Shown here: piece by piece, positions 21,192-30,977 of the stretch
How the letters are laid out: each line of letters begins with the position of its first letter
How positions within the stretch are numbered: position 1 is the first letter of the stretch
Source: Psychrobacter sp. BI730
Lineage (GTDB): Bacteria; Pseudomonadota; Gammaproteobacteria; Pseudomonadales; Moraxellaceae
Reading direction: 5' to 3'
Assembly: GCF_013414195.1 (NCBI RefSeq)
Contig: NZ_JAATTV010000005.1
Span: 155,579 to 219,578, forward strand
DNA: 64,000 bases
Translations under genes and position numbers: made by a program
The notes under the pieces: generated by a model
The model's database searches: none
The model's input: the letters and a program-made list of their open reading frames with translations, nothing else
What the model was told of the DNA's origin: nothing

Positions 21192-21234
21192 CCTCTCGAA
21201 TAACTATTCTCCGGTAGTTGTTTGAGAGGTTTTA
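21192..21234 (+). terminator. Intercistronic terminator/hairpin between pstS and pstC
   Basis: A 15-bp stem (CCTCTCGAATAACTA at 21192-21206 with TAGTTGTTTGAGAGG at 21215-21229) includes two G-U pairs, has an 8-base loop and ends in TTTT. The short U-tract suggests partial termination or 3' protection of pstS mRNA. Confidence 0.8.
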
Positions 21235-21360
21235 ATACAGCAAATTTGATGAATACATCTCGATAGATATGCTTACTCATACCGTTTAAGTTTGTTGTGT
21301 TAAGACCTGATATACATCTTTTTAATATTTCGATTCATCCCATTCAATGCTGAGACACTT

Positions 21361-22314
21361 ATGACAGACTTAAGGTCCCAACTGGCTAAACAAAAACGTT
21401 ACGACGCTTTATTTGTCAACTCTACTAAGGCGTTTGCCATACTCGTCCTTCTATCTCTAGGGGGCATTTTGGTGTCTCTAATTGTTGGAGCATGGCCGAG
21501 TATTCAAGAGTTTGGTTTGGGATTTTATACCAGCAATAACTGGGATACAGTCGCCAATGAATACGGGGCATTAGCGCCTATTTACGGCACCTTAGTCACG
21601 TCATTTATCGCCATTGTTATCGCGGTTCCAGTCAGTTTCGGTATTGCGATATTTTTAACCGAGATGTGCCCTAAGTTCCTCAAAAAACCACTTGGTATCG
21701 CCATTGAGTTGTTGGCTGGTATCCCATCTATCATTTATGGCATGTGGGGATTGTTCGTATTTGCGCCATTCTTTGGTGATCACATTCAGCCATGGTTTAT
21801 TGAGCACGTCGGTCCTTTGCCTATTGTCGGTAAGCTGTTTGCAGGTGCACCTATGGGGCTAGGTATGTTTACCGCATCTCTAGTGCTTGCCATTATGATC
21901 ATACCGTTCATCGCTGCCACCATGCGTGATGTTTTCTCTGTCGTACCAGATCTACTGAAAGAGTCAGCATATGGCATGGGCGCGACGACTTGGGAAGTCA
22001 TGTTCAAGATTATCCTGCCTTATACCAAAGCTGGTGTCGTTGGTGGTGTGATTTTGGGTCTTGGTCGTGCATTGGGTGAGACGATGGCAGTTACTTTCTT
22101 GATTGGTAATGCGTTTAATATCAGTCCAAGCCTATTCACGTCTGGTGTGACGATTACCTCGGCCTTGGCCAATGAGTTTGCTGAAGCGTCTAGTGAGCTA
22201 CATCTTGCGTCCCTACTACATCTAGGCTTAATCTTATTTGTCATCACCTTCATTGTGCTGTCTTTAGCAAAACTGATGCTCATGCGCATGGATCACAAAG
22301 CAGGTAACCGATAA
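21361..22314 (+). CDS. pstC: Phosphate ABC transporter permease PstC
   Basis: Inner-membrane permease subunit of the Pst transporter, 317 residues with about six hydrophobic segments. Characteristic stretches are [27 protein letters not shown], given here as family landmarks across residues 78-100, and [12 protein letters not shown]. The coupling loop reads [23 protein letters not shown] (in part) and contacts PstB. It ends with a basic tail ([10 protein letters not shown]). It is the second gene of the unit, 209 bases after pstS, then 61 bases to pstA. Expression is probably set by the pstS Pho promoter plus read-through of the hairpin after pstS. Confidence 0.95.
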   Translation: MTDLRSQLAKQKRYDALFVNSTKAFAILVLLSLGGILVSLIVGAWPSIQEFGLGFYTSNNWDTVANEYGALAPIYGTLVTSFIAIVIAVPVSFGIAIFLTEMCPKFLKKPLGIAIELLAGIPSIIYGMWGLFVFAPFFGDHIQPWFIEHVGPLPIVGKLFAGAPMGLGMFTASLVLAIMIIPFIAATMRDVFSVVPDLLKESAYGMGATTWEVMFKIILPYTKAGVVGGVILGLGRALGETMAVTFLIGNAFNISPSLFTSGVTITSALANEFAEASSELHLASLLHLGLILFVITFIVLSLAKLMLMRMDHKAGNR

Positions 22315-22375
22315 GTCTGTTACCGATTTATTGAACCTTGATAGATATTGATAAAAGATATGGGAAATAAATATT

Positions 22376-23281
22376 ATGCCTGCTAACAATACGATCAATG
22401 CACCACTACCTACTAAGCCAAACGGCGCTACCCGCTACAATCAAAGCCTGTATAACAAGCGTCGTTTGACCAACAAGTTAGGTCTAGGCTTTGCCATGTC
22501 AGCGATGATTTTTGGCTTGTTTTGGTTATCATGGATTTTGGTGACTTTGTTTGTTGAAGGCTTCCAAGGCATGGTGCAGTTGCCAATCTTTACCGCTGAT
22601 ACGCCGCCACCGATGAGTGCGGGTGGCTTACGCAATGCTATCGTTGGTTCGGTCATGTTGGCGTTTTCAGGCTTGTTTATCGGTGCACCTATTGGTCTTA
22701 TGACAGGTGTTTACTTATCTGAGTTTTCTAAAGGCAGTATGCTGGGCAAGGTCACTCGCTTTTTAAATGATATTCTATTGTCAGCGCCATCGATTGTCAT
22801 CGGTCTATTTATCTATGCGCTGATGGTAAAAGGTCAAAGTTTCTCTGGTTGGGCGGGCGCGTTGGCATTGGCGCTGATTGTTATTCCAGTGGTCGTGCGT
22901 ACGACAGAAAACATGCTGAACTTGGTACCGAATAGTCTACGCGAAGCAGCTTATGCGCTAGGGACTCCTAAATGGAAACTGGTCACTCAGGTAACGGTAA
23001 AAGCTGCACGAGCTGGACTGACCACAGGTGTGCTACTGGCCTTTGCTCGAATCACTGGTGAGACAGCACCGTTACTATTTACCGCACTTAACAATCAGTA
23101 CTTCAGTACAGATATGGGGCAGCCTATTGCTAACTTACCCAATACCATTTACCAGTTTGCGATGAGTCCTTATGACAACTGGCATACGTTGGCTTGGGCG
23201 GCAGCACTACTTATCACCGCATCTGTTCTAGTGTTGAATATATTGGCAAGATTTATCGGTGGTAGAGGTCAGCCCAAATAA
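22376..23281 (+). CDS. pstA: Phosphate ABC transporter permease PstA
   Basis: Second membrane subunit of Pst, 301 residues. A polar N-terminal 45 residues precede about six transmembrane segments. Landmarks are the periplasmic-facing FTADTPPPMSAGGLRNAIVG, LSAPSIVIGLF and the coupling loop REAAYALGTPKWKLV. The start codon is ATG at 22376 with a weak GGGAAA upstream. It pairs with PstC to form the channel driven by PstB. It lies 88 bases upstream of pstB on the same strand. Confidence 0.95.
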   Translation: MPANNTINAPLPTKPNGATRYNQSLYNKRRLTNKLGLGFAMSAMIFGLFWLSWILVTLFVEGFQGMVQLPIFTADTPPPMSAGGLRNAIVGSVMLAFSGLFIGAPIGLMTGVYLSEFSKGSMLGKVTRFLNDILLSAPSIVIGLFIYALMVKGQSFSGWAGALALALIVIPVVVRTTENMLNLVPNSLREAAYALGTPKWKLVTQVTVKAARAGLTTGVLLAFARITGETAPLLFTALNNQYFSTDMGQPIANLPNTIYQFAMSPYDNWHTLAWAAALLITASVLVLNILARFIGGRGQPK

Positions 23282-23369
23282 GGGCTGAGAGCAGACCAGA
23301 CTGTAGTACGCTACACGCTAAGCATTTACTTAAACTTATATGAAATTAATTGAGCTAGGTTGAAATATT

Positions 23370-24290
23370 ATGAATGATGTCCTAAGCAACGTCCGTACGA
23401 ACACGACTGCTGACAACTTTAATACGGCAACAGGCAGCCTATTAAATAGACCCATGTCTACTAGCGCCCAAGCTCAGCAACCAAACACTGCTGATTTTAA
23501 TAAACAAACGATTCAAGATATTCCTAAGAATATGCCTGCTGCAAAAATGGAAGTTCGAGATCTAAACTTCTATTACGATGATTTTCAGGCATTGAAAAAC
23601 ATCAATATCGATATCGCGGATAAAAAAGTGACCGCTTTTATTGGTCCTTCAGGTTGTGGTAAGTCTACGCTACTGCGTACCTTTAACCGTATGTACGATC
23701 TATATCCAGGTATGCGCGCAGAGGGCAATATCAATTTAGATGGCAAAAACATCTTGGGTAAAGACATCGATGTGAACTTATTGCGTGCACAAGTTGGTAT
23801 GGTCTTTCAGAAGCCAACGCCGTTCCCGATGTCAATCTATGACAATGTCGCCTTTGGCGTACGACTATATGAAAAATTAAGCAAAGACGAGCTAGATCAT
23901 CGCGTCGAGTGGGCACTGAAAAAATCAGCGCTATGGCCAGAAGTGAAAGACAAGCTAAAAGCATCAGGACTGTCGTTATCAGGTGGCCAGCAGCAGCGTC
24001 TATGTATCGCCCGTAGCGTCGCGACCAAGCCTGAAGTATTGTTGCTTGATGAGCCGACATCAGCGTTGGATCCTATCTCGACGGGTGCTATCGAAGATTT
24101 GATCGAAGATCTGAAAAACGACTATACCATCGCTATCGTCACTCACAATATGCAGCAGGCAGCACGCGTATCTGACTACACGGTCTATATGTATTTGGGC
24201 GATATGATTGAGATGGGTGAGACCGATCAAATATTCACCAAGCCTACCCAAACCGCGACAGAAGACTATATTACAGGTCGTTATGGCTAA
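23370..24290 (+). CDS. pstB: Phosphate ABC transporter ATP-binding protein PstB
   Basis: ATPase subunit of Pst, 306 residues. Walker [10 protein letters not shown] is near residues 92-100, signature LSGGQQQR, Walker [12 protein letters not shown] and the switch His in [13 protein letters not shown]. The phosphate-family cue [19 protein letters not shown] is present. It is longer than E. coli PstB (about 257) because of an N-terminal polar extension of about 55 residues before [10 protein letters not shown], rich in Asn, Thr and Gln. An internal in-frame ATG (around 23546) would give a standard length, so the extension could be untranslated. Confidence 0.95.
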   Translation: MNDVLSNVRTNTTADNFNTATGSLLNRPMSTSAQAQQPNTADFNKQTIQDIPKNMPAAKMEVRDLNFYYDDFQALKNINIDIADKKVTAFIGPSGCGKSTLLRTFNRMYDLYPGMRAEGNINLDGKNILGKDIDVNLLRAQVGMVFQKPTPFPMSIYDNVAFGVRLYEKLSKDELDHRVEWALKKSALWPEVKDKLKASGLSLSGGQQQRLCIARSVATKPEVLLLDEPTSALDPISTGAIEDLIEDLKNDYTIAIVTHNMQQAARVSDYTVYMYLGDMIEMGETDQIFTKPTQTATEDYITGRYG

Positions 24291-24409
24291 TATTGATTGA
24301 GATTGAAGTCGGTACAAGCAGACAAAGCTGATTAGTATGTCATAAGCCGACTTTCTAACTTCATAAGCACACTGCGCTATTAAAATATAGATTCTAGGGA
24401 ATACCTCTT

Positions 24410-25192
24410 ATGCAAAGTGATAAGCATATCTCCAAAAGTTTTGACCAAGATCTTGATGAAGCCATCCGTTTATTTTTATACATGGGTGATAGCGCGGCTA
24501 ACCAAGTGGCCAAAGCTATTCATGCTCTGATCGATAAAGATGAAACACTGGCGCAAGAAGTCATCGATATGGATTTCGATATCAATCGAATGGAGGTCGA
24601 ACTCGACGAGCACATTTTGTTATTGGTCGCCAAGCGCCAGCCAGCAGCCAGTGATTTGCGCTTAGTCATGTCAATCAGTAAAGGTGTGGTTGATTTGGAA
24701 CGTATCGGCGATGAAGCGGTAAAAATTGCGCGAATGGCCAGTAAAATAGCGGCAGAAGGCAAATCAGCATACGGCTATGCTGAAGTTCAGCATCTGAGCA
24801 ATCAAGTTCGTCTGATGCTAAACAACTCGCTGGAAGCTTTTAGTCAATCGAATGCGGAGCAAGCGTTTGAAGTGATGCGTAATGACAGCGCGGTCAATAC
24901 CGAATATCAGTCAGCCATTCGTGCTTTGATGACCTATATTATGGAAGACTCACGCCACGTATCAAAAGTCATTAATATCATGTGGATATTACGATCGCTA
25001 GAGCGTATTGGTGACCATGCACAAAATGTCGCAGAGCTAGTGATTAACTATATCAGTGGGCAGGACGTGCGTCATTCAGACTATACGATGGTCGAAAAAG
25101 CGGTGCAAGAAGCCAATGATCGCTTAGCTGCTCGTCAAGTTAGCACGTTATCAGCCAATGAGCTTGAAACGTCAGATAGTGATGAAGGCTGA
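24410..25192 (+). CDS. phoU: Phosphate signalling complex regulator PhoU
   Basis: Negative regulator linking Pst activity to the PhoR kinase, 260 residues, all helical. The two PhoU repeats each carry an acidic metal-binding helix: ELDEHILLLVAKRQPAASDLR (in parts) with LERIGDEAVKIA in repeat one, and NIMWILRSLERIGDHAQNVAE in repeat two. The C-terminal acidic tail (SANELETSDSDEG) is not conserved. It is the last gene of the pst unit, followed by a strong terminator. Confidence 0.95.
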   Translation: MQSDKHISKSFDQDLDEAIRLFLYMGDSAANQVAKAIHALIDKDETLAQEVIDMDFDINRMEVELDEHILLLVAKRQPAASDLRLVMSISKGVVDLERIGDEAVKIARMASKIAAEGKSAYGYAEVQHLSNQVRLMLNNSLEAFSQSNAEQAFEVMRNDSAVNTEYQSAIRALMTYIMEDSRHVSKVINIMWILRSLERIGDHAQNVAELVINYISGQDVRHSDYTMVEKAVQEANDRLAARQVSTLSANELETSDSDEG

Positions 25193-25222
25193 TAAGAAAG
25201 ACATTGATTTTCACCTTATAAC

Positions 25223-25253
25223 AAAAAACGCGCTATAGTAAGCGCGTTTTTTT
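25223..25253. terminator. Terminator after phoU, bidirectional
   Basis: CGCGCT (25229-25234) and AGCGCG (25241-25246) with flanking A6 and T7 that can extend the stem. It also lies downstream of yggX on the minus strand. Confidence 0.9.
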
Positions 25254-25291
25254 ATAACTACTAAATGTAGCTAGTAGAAAGCAAGTACATC

Positions 25292-25582
25292 CTAGCTCTC
25301 TGGTGTCCAGCCTTGTGCACGCTCATAGTCTTCGTTGTCTAAGAACTTATCACGCTGCTCTGTTAAAAACTTTTTGGCGGCAGGATCCATCATGCTTAGA
25401 TGATTCTCATTAATAAGCATCGTTTGATGCTCCAGCCATTCTTTCCACGCCTTTTCAGATACGGTCTCTTGCAGCTCTTGACCTTTTTTATTAGGGAAGG
25501 GTGGATGCGGCATCTTTGGCAAATCTTGCTTATATTTACGACAAAACACAGTATTTGCTTGAGGGTTAAAAGTCTCAGTCAT
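25292..25582 (-). CDS. yggX: Oxidative damage protection protein YggX (probable Fe(2+) trafficking)
   Basis: A 96-residue YggX family protein, associated with protection of iron-sulfur clusters and iron traffic in enterics. Diagnostic residues are [21 protein letters not shown] at the N-terminus with the conserved Cys and the PPFPN motif, then [14 protein letters not shown] and the C-terminal [13 protein letters not shown]. The ATG at 25582 is chosen over an upstream candidate because the family starts with a short lead before NTVFC and AAGGA is well placed. In E. coli yggX follows mutY; no mutY is seen here. It is convergent with phoU. Confidence 0.93.
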   Translation of the reverse strand: MTETFNPQANTVFCRKYKQDLPKMPHPPFPNKKGQELQETVSEKAWKEWLEHQTMLINENHLSMMDPAAKKFLTEQRDKFLDNEDYERAQGWTPES

Positions 25583-25828
25583 AAGGCATTCCTTATTCAT
25601 TATATTAAGTGGTTAAATCAAATATCATATGAGTCTATGATAACGGTCTTGGTAGATTTAGCAAAGGGTACTAATGTATATCGTTAGACCTCTATCCATT
25701 TGTTATAAAGTCTTTGGTAGTTGGTGTATGACAAATACTATCTACGTTTAACCTTTTTATTTAGGTTTTCAAAGCTAGTGATATTTTGATAATGACATTG
25801 GCTAATCCAGTAGAGGTCATAGGACAAA

Positions 25829-25857
25829 TAAAAACACCCGCGTAAATAGCGGGTGTT
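25829..25857 (-). terminator. Terminator of argH
   Basis: AACACCCGC (25833-25841) and GCGGGTGTT (25849-25857) form a 9-bp stem. Read on the minus strand it is followed by a T-rich run. It lies 42 bases past the argH stop. Confidence 0.88.
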
Positions 25858-25898
25858 AAATTTATATTAGCAGGTTAGCTTTTATTCAAAAGTACTGA

Positions 25899-27404
25899 TT
25901 AGGCAAAGGCTTTTAAGCGAGCACGGCCATTGACCACCGCTTGCTTGACTTGGTTTGGTGCAGTGCCACCTAGATGGTCACGAGCTGCTAATGAGCCTTC
26001 TAGCGTTAGATAGTCGAAGACATCTTTACCGATAGCATCGCTAAATTGCTGTAGCTGTGCTAATGATAAATCACTTAGATCAACGCCCTCTTTGATGCCT
26101 AAAGCAACAGCGTTACCAACCACTTCATGGGCATCACGGAATGCCACGCCTTGACGTACTAAGTAATCTGCCAAGTCAGTCGCAGTCGCATAGCCTTTCA
26201 TCGTCGCAGCACGCATGCTCTCCTTGTTTGGTGTGATATTCGGTAGCATATCAGCAAATGCTAATAGCGAACCTGTCAACGTATCAACGCAATCAAACAA
26301 AGGCTCTTTGTCTTCTTGGTTGTCTTTGTTGTAGGCGAGCGGCTGGCTTTTCATCAAGCTAAGCAAGGTCATCAGCTGACCAAAGACGCGTGCCGCTTTA
26401 CCGCGTACCAACTCAGGTACGTCAGGATTTTTCTTTTGCGGCATGATCGATGAGCCAGTACAGAAGCGATCTGGTATCTGCACAAAATTAAACTGCGCTG
26501 ACATCCAAAGAATAATCTCTTCGCTCATGCGTGACATATGCATCATCAAGATAGAAGCCGCTGAAGTAAACTCAATCGCGAAGTCACGGTCTGAAACGGC
26601 ATCCAGTGAGTTTTGGCAAATACCTTCAAAACCTAGCAATTCAGCAGTGATGGTACGATCGATTGGGAAAGTTGTACCAGCAAGCGCTGCACTACCAAGT
26701 GGCATTTGGTTGATACGGTGACGTGCATCGACAAGACGCTCAGTATCGCGATACAACATCTCAAACCATGCCATCACGTGATGGCCAAAGCTAACAGGCT
26801 GTGCCGTTTGCAAATGAGTAAAGCCTGGCATGATAGTATCAGTATGCTTCTCAGCTAAATCAAGCAAGCCACTTTGTAAGCGTACTAATAACTCAATAAT
26901 ATTATCAGTCTCTTCGCGCAACCATAGGCGAATATCTGTGGCTACCTGATCGTTACGGCTACGACCAGTATGTAGCTTTTTACCAACGGCACCTATAATA
27001 TCAGTTAAACGCGACTCTACATTCATATGCACGTCTTCGAGAGCGATCGACCAGTTAAACTCACCTGCTTCAATCTCGCGCAATACTTGCTGCAAGCCGT
27101 CAACAATGGTGGCAACTTCATCGGCAGTTAAAATATCACATTCTTTCAGCATCGTTGCATGAGCAATCGAGCCTTGAATATCGTGACGAGCAAAGCGTTG
27201 GTCAAAGCCCACAGAGGCAGTAAAGGCAGCAACGAAGCTATCTGTCGCTTCACTAAAGCGCCCGCCCCACATTTGTTGGCCTTGGCTACTAGCAGGCGCA
27301 GTCTGCGTTGTGGTACTTGTTATCGGAGCATCTGTGCTAAAATCAGAGACAGATGAACTTTTACTTGATTCAGGATTACTAGGTTTTGAAGAATTGGCGT
27401 TCAT
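25899..27404 (-). CDS. argH: Argininosuccinate lyase
   Basis: Last enzyme of arginine biosynthesis, splitting argininosuccinate into arginine and fumarate. The core begins at [17 protein letters not shown] and carries [17 protein letters not shown] and the superfamily signature [12 protein letters not shown]. With the ATG at 27404 it is 501 residues against about 457 in E. coli. The excess is a 44-residue Ser/Thr/Pro-rich N-terminus before WGGRF. An internal ATG directly before WGGRF would give a standard length, so the extension may not be translated. Head-to-head with the sensor kinase gene on the opposite strand; their 5' ends are very close or overlapping. argH next to algZR is a conserved gammaproteobacterial arrangement. 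Confidence 0.95.
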   Translation of the reverse strand: MNANSSKPSNPESSKSSSVSDFSTDAPITSTTTQTAPASSQGQQMWGGRFSEATDSFVAAFTASVGFDQRFARHDIQGSIAHATMLKECDILTADEVATIVDGLQQVLREIEAGEFNWSIALEDVHMNVESRLTDIIGAVGKKLHTGRSRNDQVATDIRLWLREETDNIIELLVRLQSGLLDLAEKHTDTIMPGFTHLQTAQPVSFGHHVMAWFEMLYRDTERLVDARHRINQMPLGSAALAGTTFPIDRTITAELLGFEGICQNSLDAVSDRDFAIEFTSAASILMMHMSRMSEEIILWMSAQFNFVQIPDRFCTGSSIMPQKKNPDVPELVRGKAARVFGQLMTLLSLMKSQPLAYNKDNQEDKEPLFDCVDTLTGSLLAFADMLPNITPNKESMRAATMKGYATATDLADYLVRQGVAFRDAHEVVGNAVALGIKEGVDLSDLSLAQLQQFSDAIGKDVFDYLTLEGSLAARDHLGGTAPNQVKQAVVNGRARLKAFA

Positions 27405-28537
27405 ATCGGTACAAGACAAGTCAGCAGAATAAGAACTCGAGTATAGCAAATGATGAGGTTGCCTTACTAGCTACACGCTTAGAGTTTTTTATTCCTAAAC
27501 TCATGGAAATCATGAGGCCTTGGCAGTGGCTGACATATATCTTTTTTTGGTCCTTGTTCCTAACGGTAATGGAGCGCCATAGCTTAGCCACTTGGTCAGA
27601 TTTCATGATTCAGTTTGTACGTAGTTTCATTCAAAATGCTCTAACAGTTATTCCCTCACTGTATTTAGTTGACTACCTACGCCCTGCATTCAAAAATGCC
27701 AGTATTCTTAGCGTAAGTATGCGCATTGTATTGTTACTGATGTTTGCTGCTGCAGTTTCGATGGCGTTAGTCACATTATCTATGATTAATTTCGGTTGGC
27801 TAACATATGATAGTCGCACGTTTGTATTGAATATCGTGCTTAATACCTTGTTGGCTGGTGTTTTCACGACTGTATTTTTATTATATTTTTTGCGTAGCTA
27901 CCGTGAGCTAAATGCGCTAAAGCTGTCTTTTGAATATAAACTGACCGCACAAAATGATCTCATAAAAGCCCGTACGGCTCCGCACTTTTTCTTCAATACT
28001 ATCAATACACTTGTATCACTGATTGAATCGAACCCGCCCAAAGCCGCTGACTTATTACAGCACGTCTCTGCATTGTTCCGTGCTAGTTTTAGTGGTACAC
28101 GCGAGATTAGCTTTGAAGAAGAGGTCGATCTTTGTGAGCATTATTTGGCAATCGAATCTAGTCGTTTAGCAGACAAGCTCGAAGTCAATTGGACGTTACC
28201 TGAAGAAGATATCATGTATGACATGGTTATCACTGCGCTAACGCTACAAAGCGTGCTAGAGAAAATACTGCTCAATGTGGTAGAGATGACGACAGAAACT
28301 ATCTGCATTAATATCGAAGTCACGTGGGAACAACACCGAGTTAAAATTATGATTGATGTTGCGCTTCCCAAAAAGACATTAATTATCAATCATGATTTGC
28401 GCCAGCATATGAATTTCTATATTCAAGCTGATCGTTTGCGTGCCCATTTTGGTCAAAGTGCTGACATTCAAAGCTCGGTAGCCAGCACTCAAATTATCAC
28501 CATCATCGACTATCCTCTACAAGACGTCGGTTTATAA
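27386..28537 (+). CDS. algZ: AlgZ/LytS-type sensor histidine kinase, degenerate ATPase domain
   Basis: Membrane sensor of the AlgZ (FimS)/LytS class by position and by its His_kinase segment. Four hydrophobic segments fall between about residues 48 and 175. The phospho-acceptor box is [12 protein letters not shown], His near residue 200, followed by [13 protein letters not shown]. The ATPase part is abnormal. Where an N-box (family pattern LxPLVENAIKHG) is expected it reads [14 protein letters not shown], and no DNGxG or G-rich G2 box can be seen. The start is uncertain: the frame is open from a TTG at 27386, while the first ATGs are at 27506 and 27515, just before the first membrane helix. 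The partner is the LytTR regulator 329 bases downstream. Confidence 0.75.
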   Translation: MKNWRSYRYKTSQQNKNSSIANDEVALLATRLEFFIPKLMEIMRPWQWLTYIFFWSLFLTVMERHSLATWSDFMIQFVRSFIQNALTVIPSLYLVDYLRPAFKNASILSVSMRIVLLLMFAAAVSMALVTLSMINFGWLTYDSRTFVLNIVLNTLLAGVFTTVFLLYFLRSYRELNALKLSFEYKLTAQNDLIKARTAPHFFFNTINTLVSLIESNPPKAADLLQHVSALFRASFSGTREISFEEEVDLCEHYLAIESSRLADKLEVNWTLPEEDIMYDMVITALTLQSVLEKILLNVVEMTTETICINIEVTWEQHRVKIMIDVALPKKTLIINHDLRQHMNFYIQADRLRAHFGQSADIQSSVASTQIITIIDYPLQDVGL

Positions 28538-28866
28538 CCTACTGTTCTTTATTAGCTTTCTCCATTTTTTCAACTCTTAAAAGCCTATTTGGCATACTTA
28601 TTGCATCGCCATGTATAGACGTCATAATTTATGTTTGATAAATAATGATTACGAATAAGTAATATCATAACTACCGTGAAACACAATTACACCATATAAA
28701 ATCTACCGATAGCAGGAGTATATTGTCCGCTATAAAAACTGGTGGTTTTTGTCAGAATTTTATTAAATAATTTAGATTTTATATTCTAAGTGATTGATAA
28801 TGAGTGCTAATATAGCCGTAATATTATTAAATAAAATATTAAGTATGTCCTTGGATGGGAGTTTGC
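28538..28866 (+). other. Intergenic region between algZ and algR
   Basis: About 330 AT-rich bases with no gene. The length suggests algR has its own promoter rather than tight co-translation with the kinase. I could not assign a convincing promoter. Confidence 0.45.
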
Positions 28867-29604
28867 ATGCGTATCGTAGTTTGTGATGATGAGCCCCTAG
28901 CGCGTGAGCGCTTGGTGAGAATTGTACAGGAGTCAGGCCATGAAGTCGTTGCTCAGGCCACAACAGGTGCAGAAGCCATCGTCGCTGTAAAAACCCAGCA
29001 GCCAGATATTATATTATTAGATATCCGAATGCCTGAAATGGACGGCGTACGCTGTGCTCAAGAACTTGCCAAACTTGAGCATCCACCAGCGATTATATTT
29101 GTGACGGCATACGACCATTATGCGATCGCAGCATTAAAAGCCAATGCAATTGGCTATTTGCTGAAACCTGCAAACAAAGATGAGCTACTAGAGGCATTAA
29201 ACAAAGCAAAGAACCTAAATGCCGCTCAACTAAACGAAATTCGCAAGCTTGAAGACCCGACAGCACGTCCGATACGTGAACATATCGCTGCTCGTACGCA
29301 TCGCGGTGTTGAATTGATTAAGCTAAAAGATATCTATTATTTTGCGGCAGATCAAAAATACGTCAAAGTACGCCATAAAGATGGTCTTGTATTGATTGAT
29401 GAAACGCTAAAAGAGTTAGAGCAAGAGTTCGATGATCGTCTGTTCCGAGTACATCGCAATGCCATCATCAACCTTAGTTATTTGGACTTTTTAGAAACCT
29501 TAGACGCAGGCCAGTATCAGATACGTTTTAAAGGTATTGATGAGACGCTAGCGGTCAGTCGTCGTCACTTACCTGCCTTACGTGATAAAATCCAAAGCAT
29601 GTGA
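28867..29604 (+). CDS. algR: LytTR-family response regulator (AlgR-like)
   Basis: A 245-residue response regulator. The receiver domain has the acidic pair D7-D8, the phospho-acceptor Asp52 in IILLDIRMPEMDG, Thr in IIFVTAYDHYA and Lys in YLLKPA. The C-terminal LytTR DNA-binding domain starts near 145 (GVELIKLKDIYYFAADQKYVK) and ends with FRVHRNAIIN ... VSRRHLPALRDKI. The ATG at 28867 is preferred because GGGAG lies five bases upstream. In Pseudomonas AlgR controls alginate, type IV pili and virulence. The Psychrobacter targets are not known. The position next to argH and hemC is conserved. Confidence 0.9.
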   Translation: MRIVVCDDEPLARERLVRIVQESGHEVVAQATTGAEAIVAVKTQQPDIILLDIRMPEMDGVRCAQELAKLEHPPAIIFVTAYDHYAIAALKANAIGYLLKPANKDELLEALNKAKNLNAAQLNEIRKLEDPTARPIREHIAARTHRGVELIKLKDIYYFAADQKYVKVRHKDGLVLIDETLKELEQEFDDRLFRVHRNAIINLSYLDFLETLDAGQYQIRFKGIDETLAVSRRHLPALRDKIQSM

Positions 29605-29643
29605 TAGGCTGTCCTGATAGCGCCCAATCATCCATATCATCAA

Positions 29644-29677
29644 ACCCTTATTTATGCTTAAATAGGGGTATTTTTTT
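29644..29677 (+). terminator. Terminator after algR
   Basis: ACCCTTATTT (29644-29653) and AAATAGGGGT (29660-29669) form a 10-bp stem with one G-U pair, followed by A and T7. Confidence 0.88.
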
Positions 29678-29831
29678 GCGTCAGCATCTACTATTAATCA
29701 TTTGAGTCGCCTATGCTTTGGCAAACTTGCCCTATCGAGTAATATCGATATTATTCAGTATAAATACGAATAGTACTGACATAGGGACTATAGCCACTAT
29801 AGTATTAGTATCGAACTTATTGAGGCCCTTT

Positions 29832-30866
29832 ATGAGCAATCCGCAGCAACCTGTTTTAACTACTCTAAATATTGCTACACGTCAAAGTCCTTTAGCCTTA
29901 TGGCAGGCCGAGCATATTCGTGATCGCTTATTGGCGTTATATCCTAATCTGACGATTAATTTACTAAAAATTGTCACTAAGGGTGACAAGATTTTGGATA
30001 CACCTTTGGCTAAAATCGGTGGTAAAGGATTGTTTGTAAAAGAGCTTGAACAAGCGCTGTATGACAAACAAGCAGATATTGCAGTGCATTCATTAAAAGA
30101 TGTACCGATGCAGCTTCCCGAAGGCCTGACATTAGGCGTCTACTGTAAACGCGCCTCACCAACAGATGCTTTTGTCTCTAATACTTATAATAGTATTGAT
30201 GAGTTGCCACAAGGTGCAGTCGTTGGGACATCAAGTTTACGTCGTCAATGCCAGATCAAAGCCTATCGTCCTGACCTGCAAATCAAAACCTTGCGCGGCA
30301 ATGTTGGCACTCGTTTGGGCAAGTTAGATGCTGGTGAATACGATGCCATTATTCTGGCAACGAGCGGCTTGCAACGTATTGAGCTGGACGAGAGAATACG
30401 CGGTGAGCTTGATATCGCAGCTTGTTTGCCTGCAGTTGGGCAAGGTGCTTTAGCAATCGAATGCCGTGAAGGCGATGAAGAAGTCCTCAAATTACTTGCA
30501 CCACTCAATGATGATAAAGCCCGTATTCGGCTTATCGCTGAGCGCGCTCTGAACCGTCATTTAGAGGGCGGCTGCCAAGTACCGATCGCCGCTTATGCAG
30601 TTCTGCAGACAGCTGAAGAAACCAGTGTTAAGAATGATAACAATGGCGATAACGGCAATAACGACAGCGGTAATGTGCTATGGCTACGCGGTCGAGTGGG
30701 TCAGGCTGATGGTAGCGAATTGTTGAAGGCAGACAAACGAGCTACGTTGGTTGGGACACAAGCTGAGCAAGAAGCCCAAGCCAATCAATTGGGTATCGAT
30801 GTTGCAGAAATGCTACTTGCCGATGGCGCAGGAGCTATTTTGTCAGCGATCTATCAGCCTGAGTAG
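29832..30866 (+). CDS. hemC: Porphobilinogen deaminase (hydroxymethylbilane synthase)
   Basis: Polymerises four porphobilinogens to hydroxymethylbilane in haem synthesis. The 344-residue protein starts at ATG 29832, with GAGG seven bases upstream. The N-terminal lobe has [17 protein letters not shown] and [12 protein letters not shown]. The catalytic Asp sits in [10 protein letters not shown]. The dipyrromethane cofactor Cys is in [11 protein letters not shown], near residue 248. An Asn/Gly/Asp-rich loop ([16 protein letters not shown]) is inserted in the third domain compared with E. coli (about 313 residues). It is followed by hemD with a short hairpin between them. Confidence 0.96.
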   Translation: MSNPQQPVLTTLNIATRQSPLALWQAEHIRDRLLALYPNLTINLLKIVTKGDKILDTPLAKIGGKGLFVKELEQALYDKQADIAVHSLKDVPMQLPEGLTLGVYCKRASPTDAFVSNTYNSIDELPQGAVVGTSSLRRQCQIKAYRPDLQIKTLRGNVGTRLGKLDAGEYDAIILATSGLQRIELDERIRGELDIAACLPAVGQGALAIECREGDEEVLKLLAPLNDDKARIRLIAERALNRHLEGGCQVPIAAYAVLQTAEETSVKNDNNGDNGNNDSGNVLWLRGRVGQADGSELLKADKRATLVGTQAEQEAQANQLGIDVAEMLLADGAGAILSAIYQPE

Positions 30867-30906
30867 GACAAGTATAGTCGCTATAGGCTGGATTAATCGC
30901 AAGATA

Positions 30907-30932
30907 GGCTGATCTAAGCATCAGCCATTTTT
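30907..30932 (+). terminator. Weak hairpin terminator between hemC and hemD
   Basis: GGCTGA (30907-30912) and TCAGCC (30921-30926), then ATTTTT. Only six base pairs, so probably partial termination. Confidence 0.55.
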
Positions 30933-30977
30933 GTATACTTAAGCCTTTTTCATTCGTTTTTTTGTCATGGTATACCT

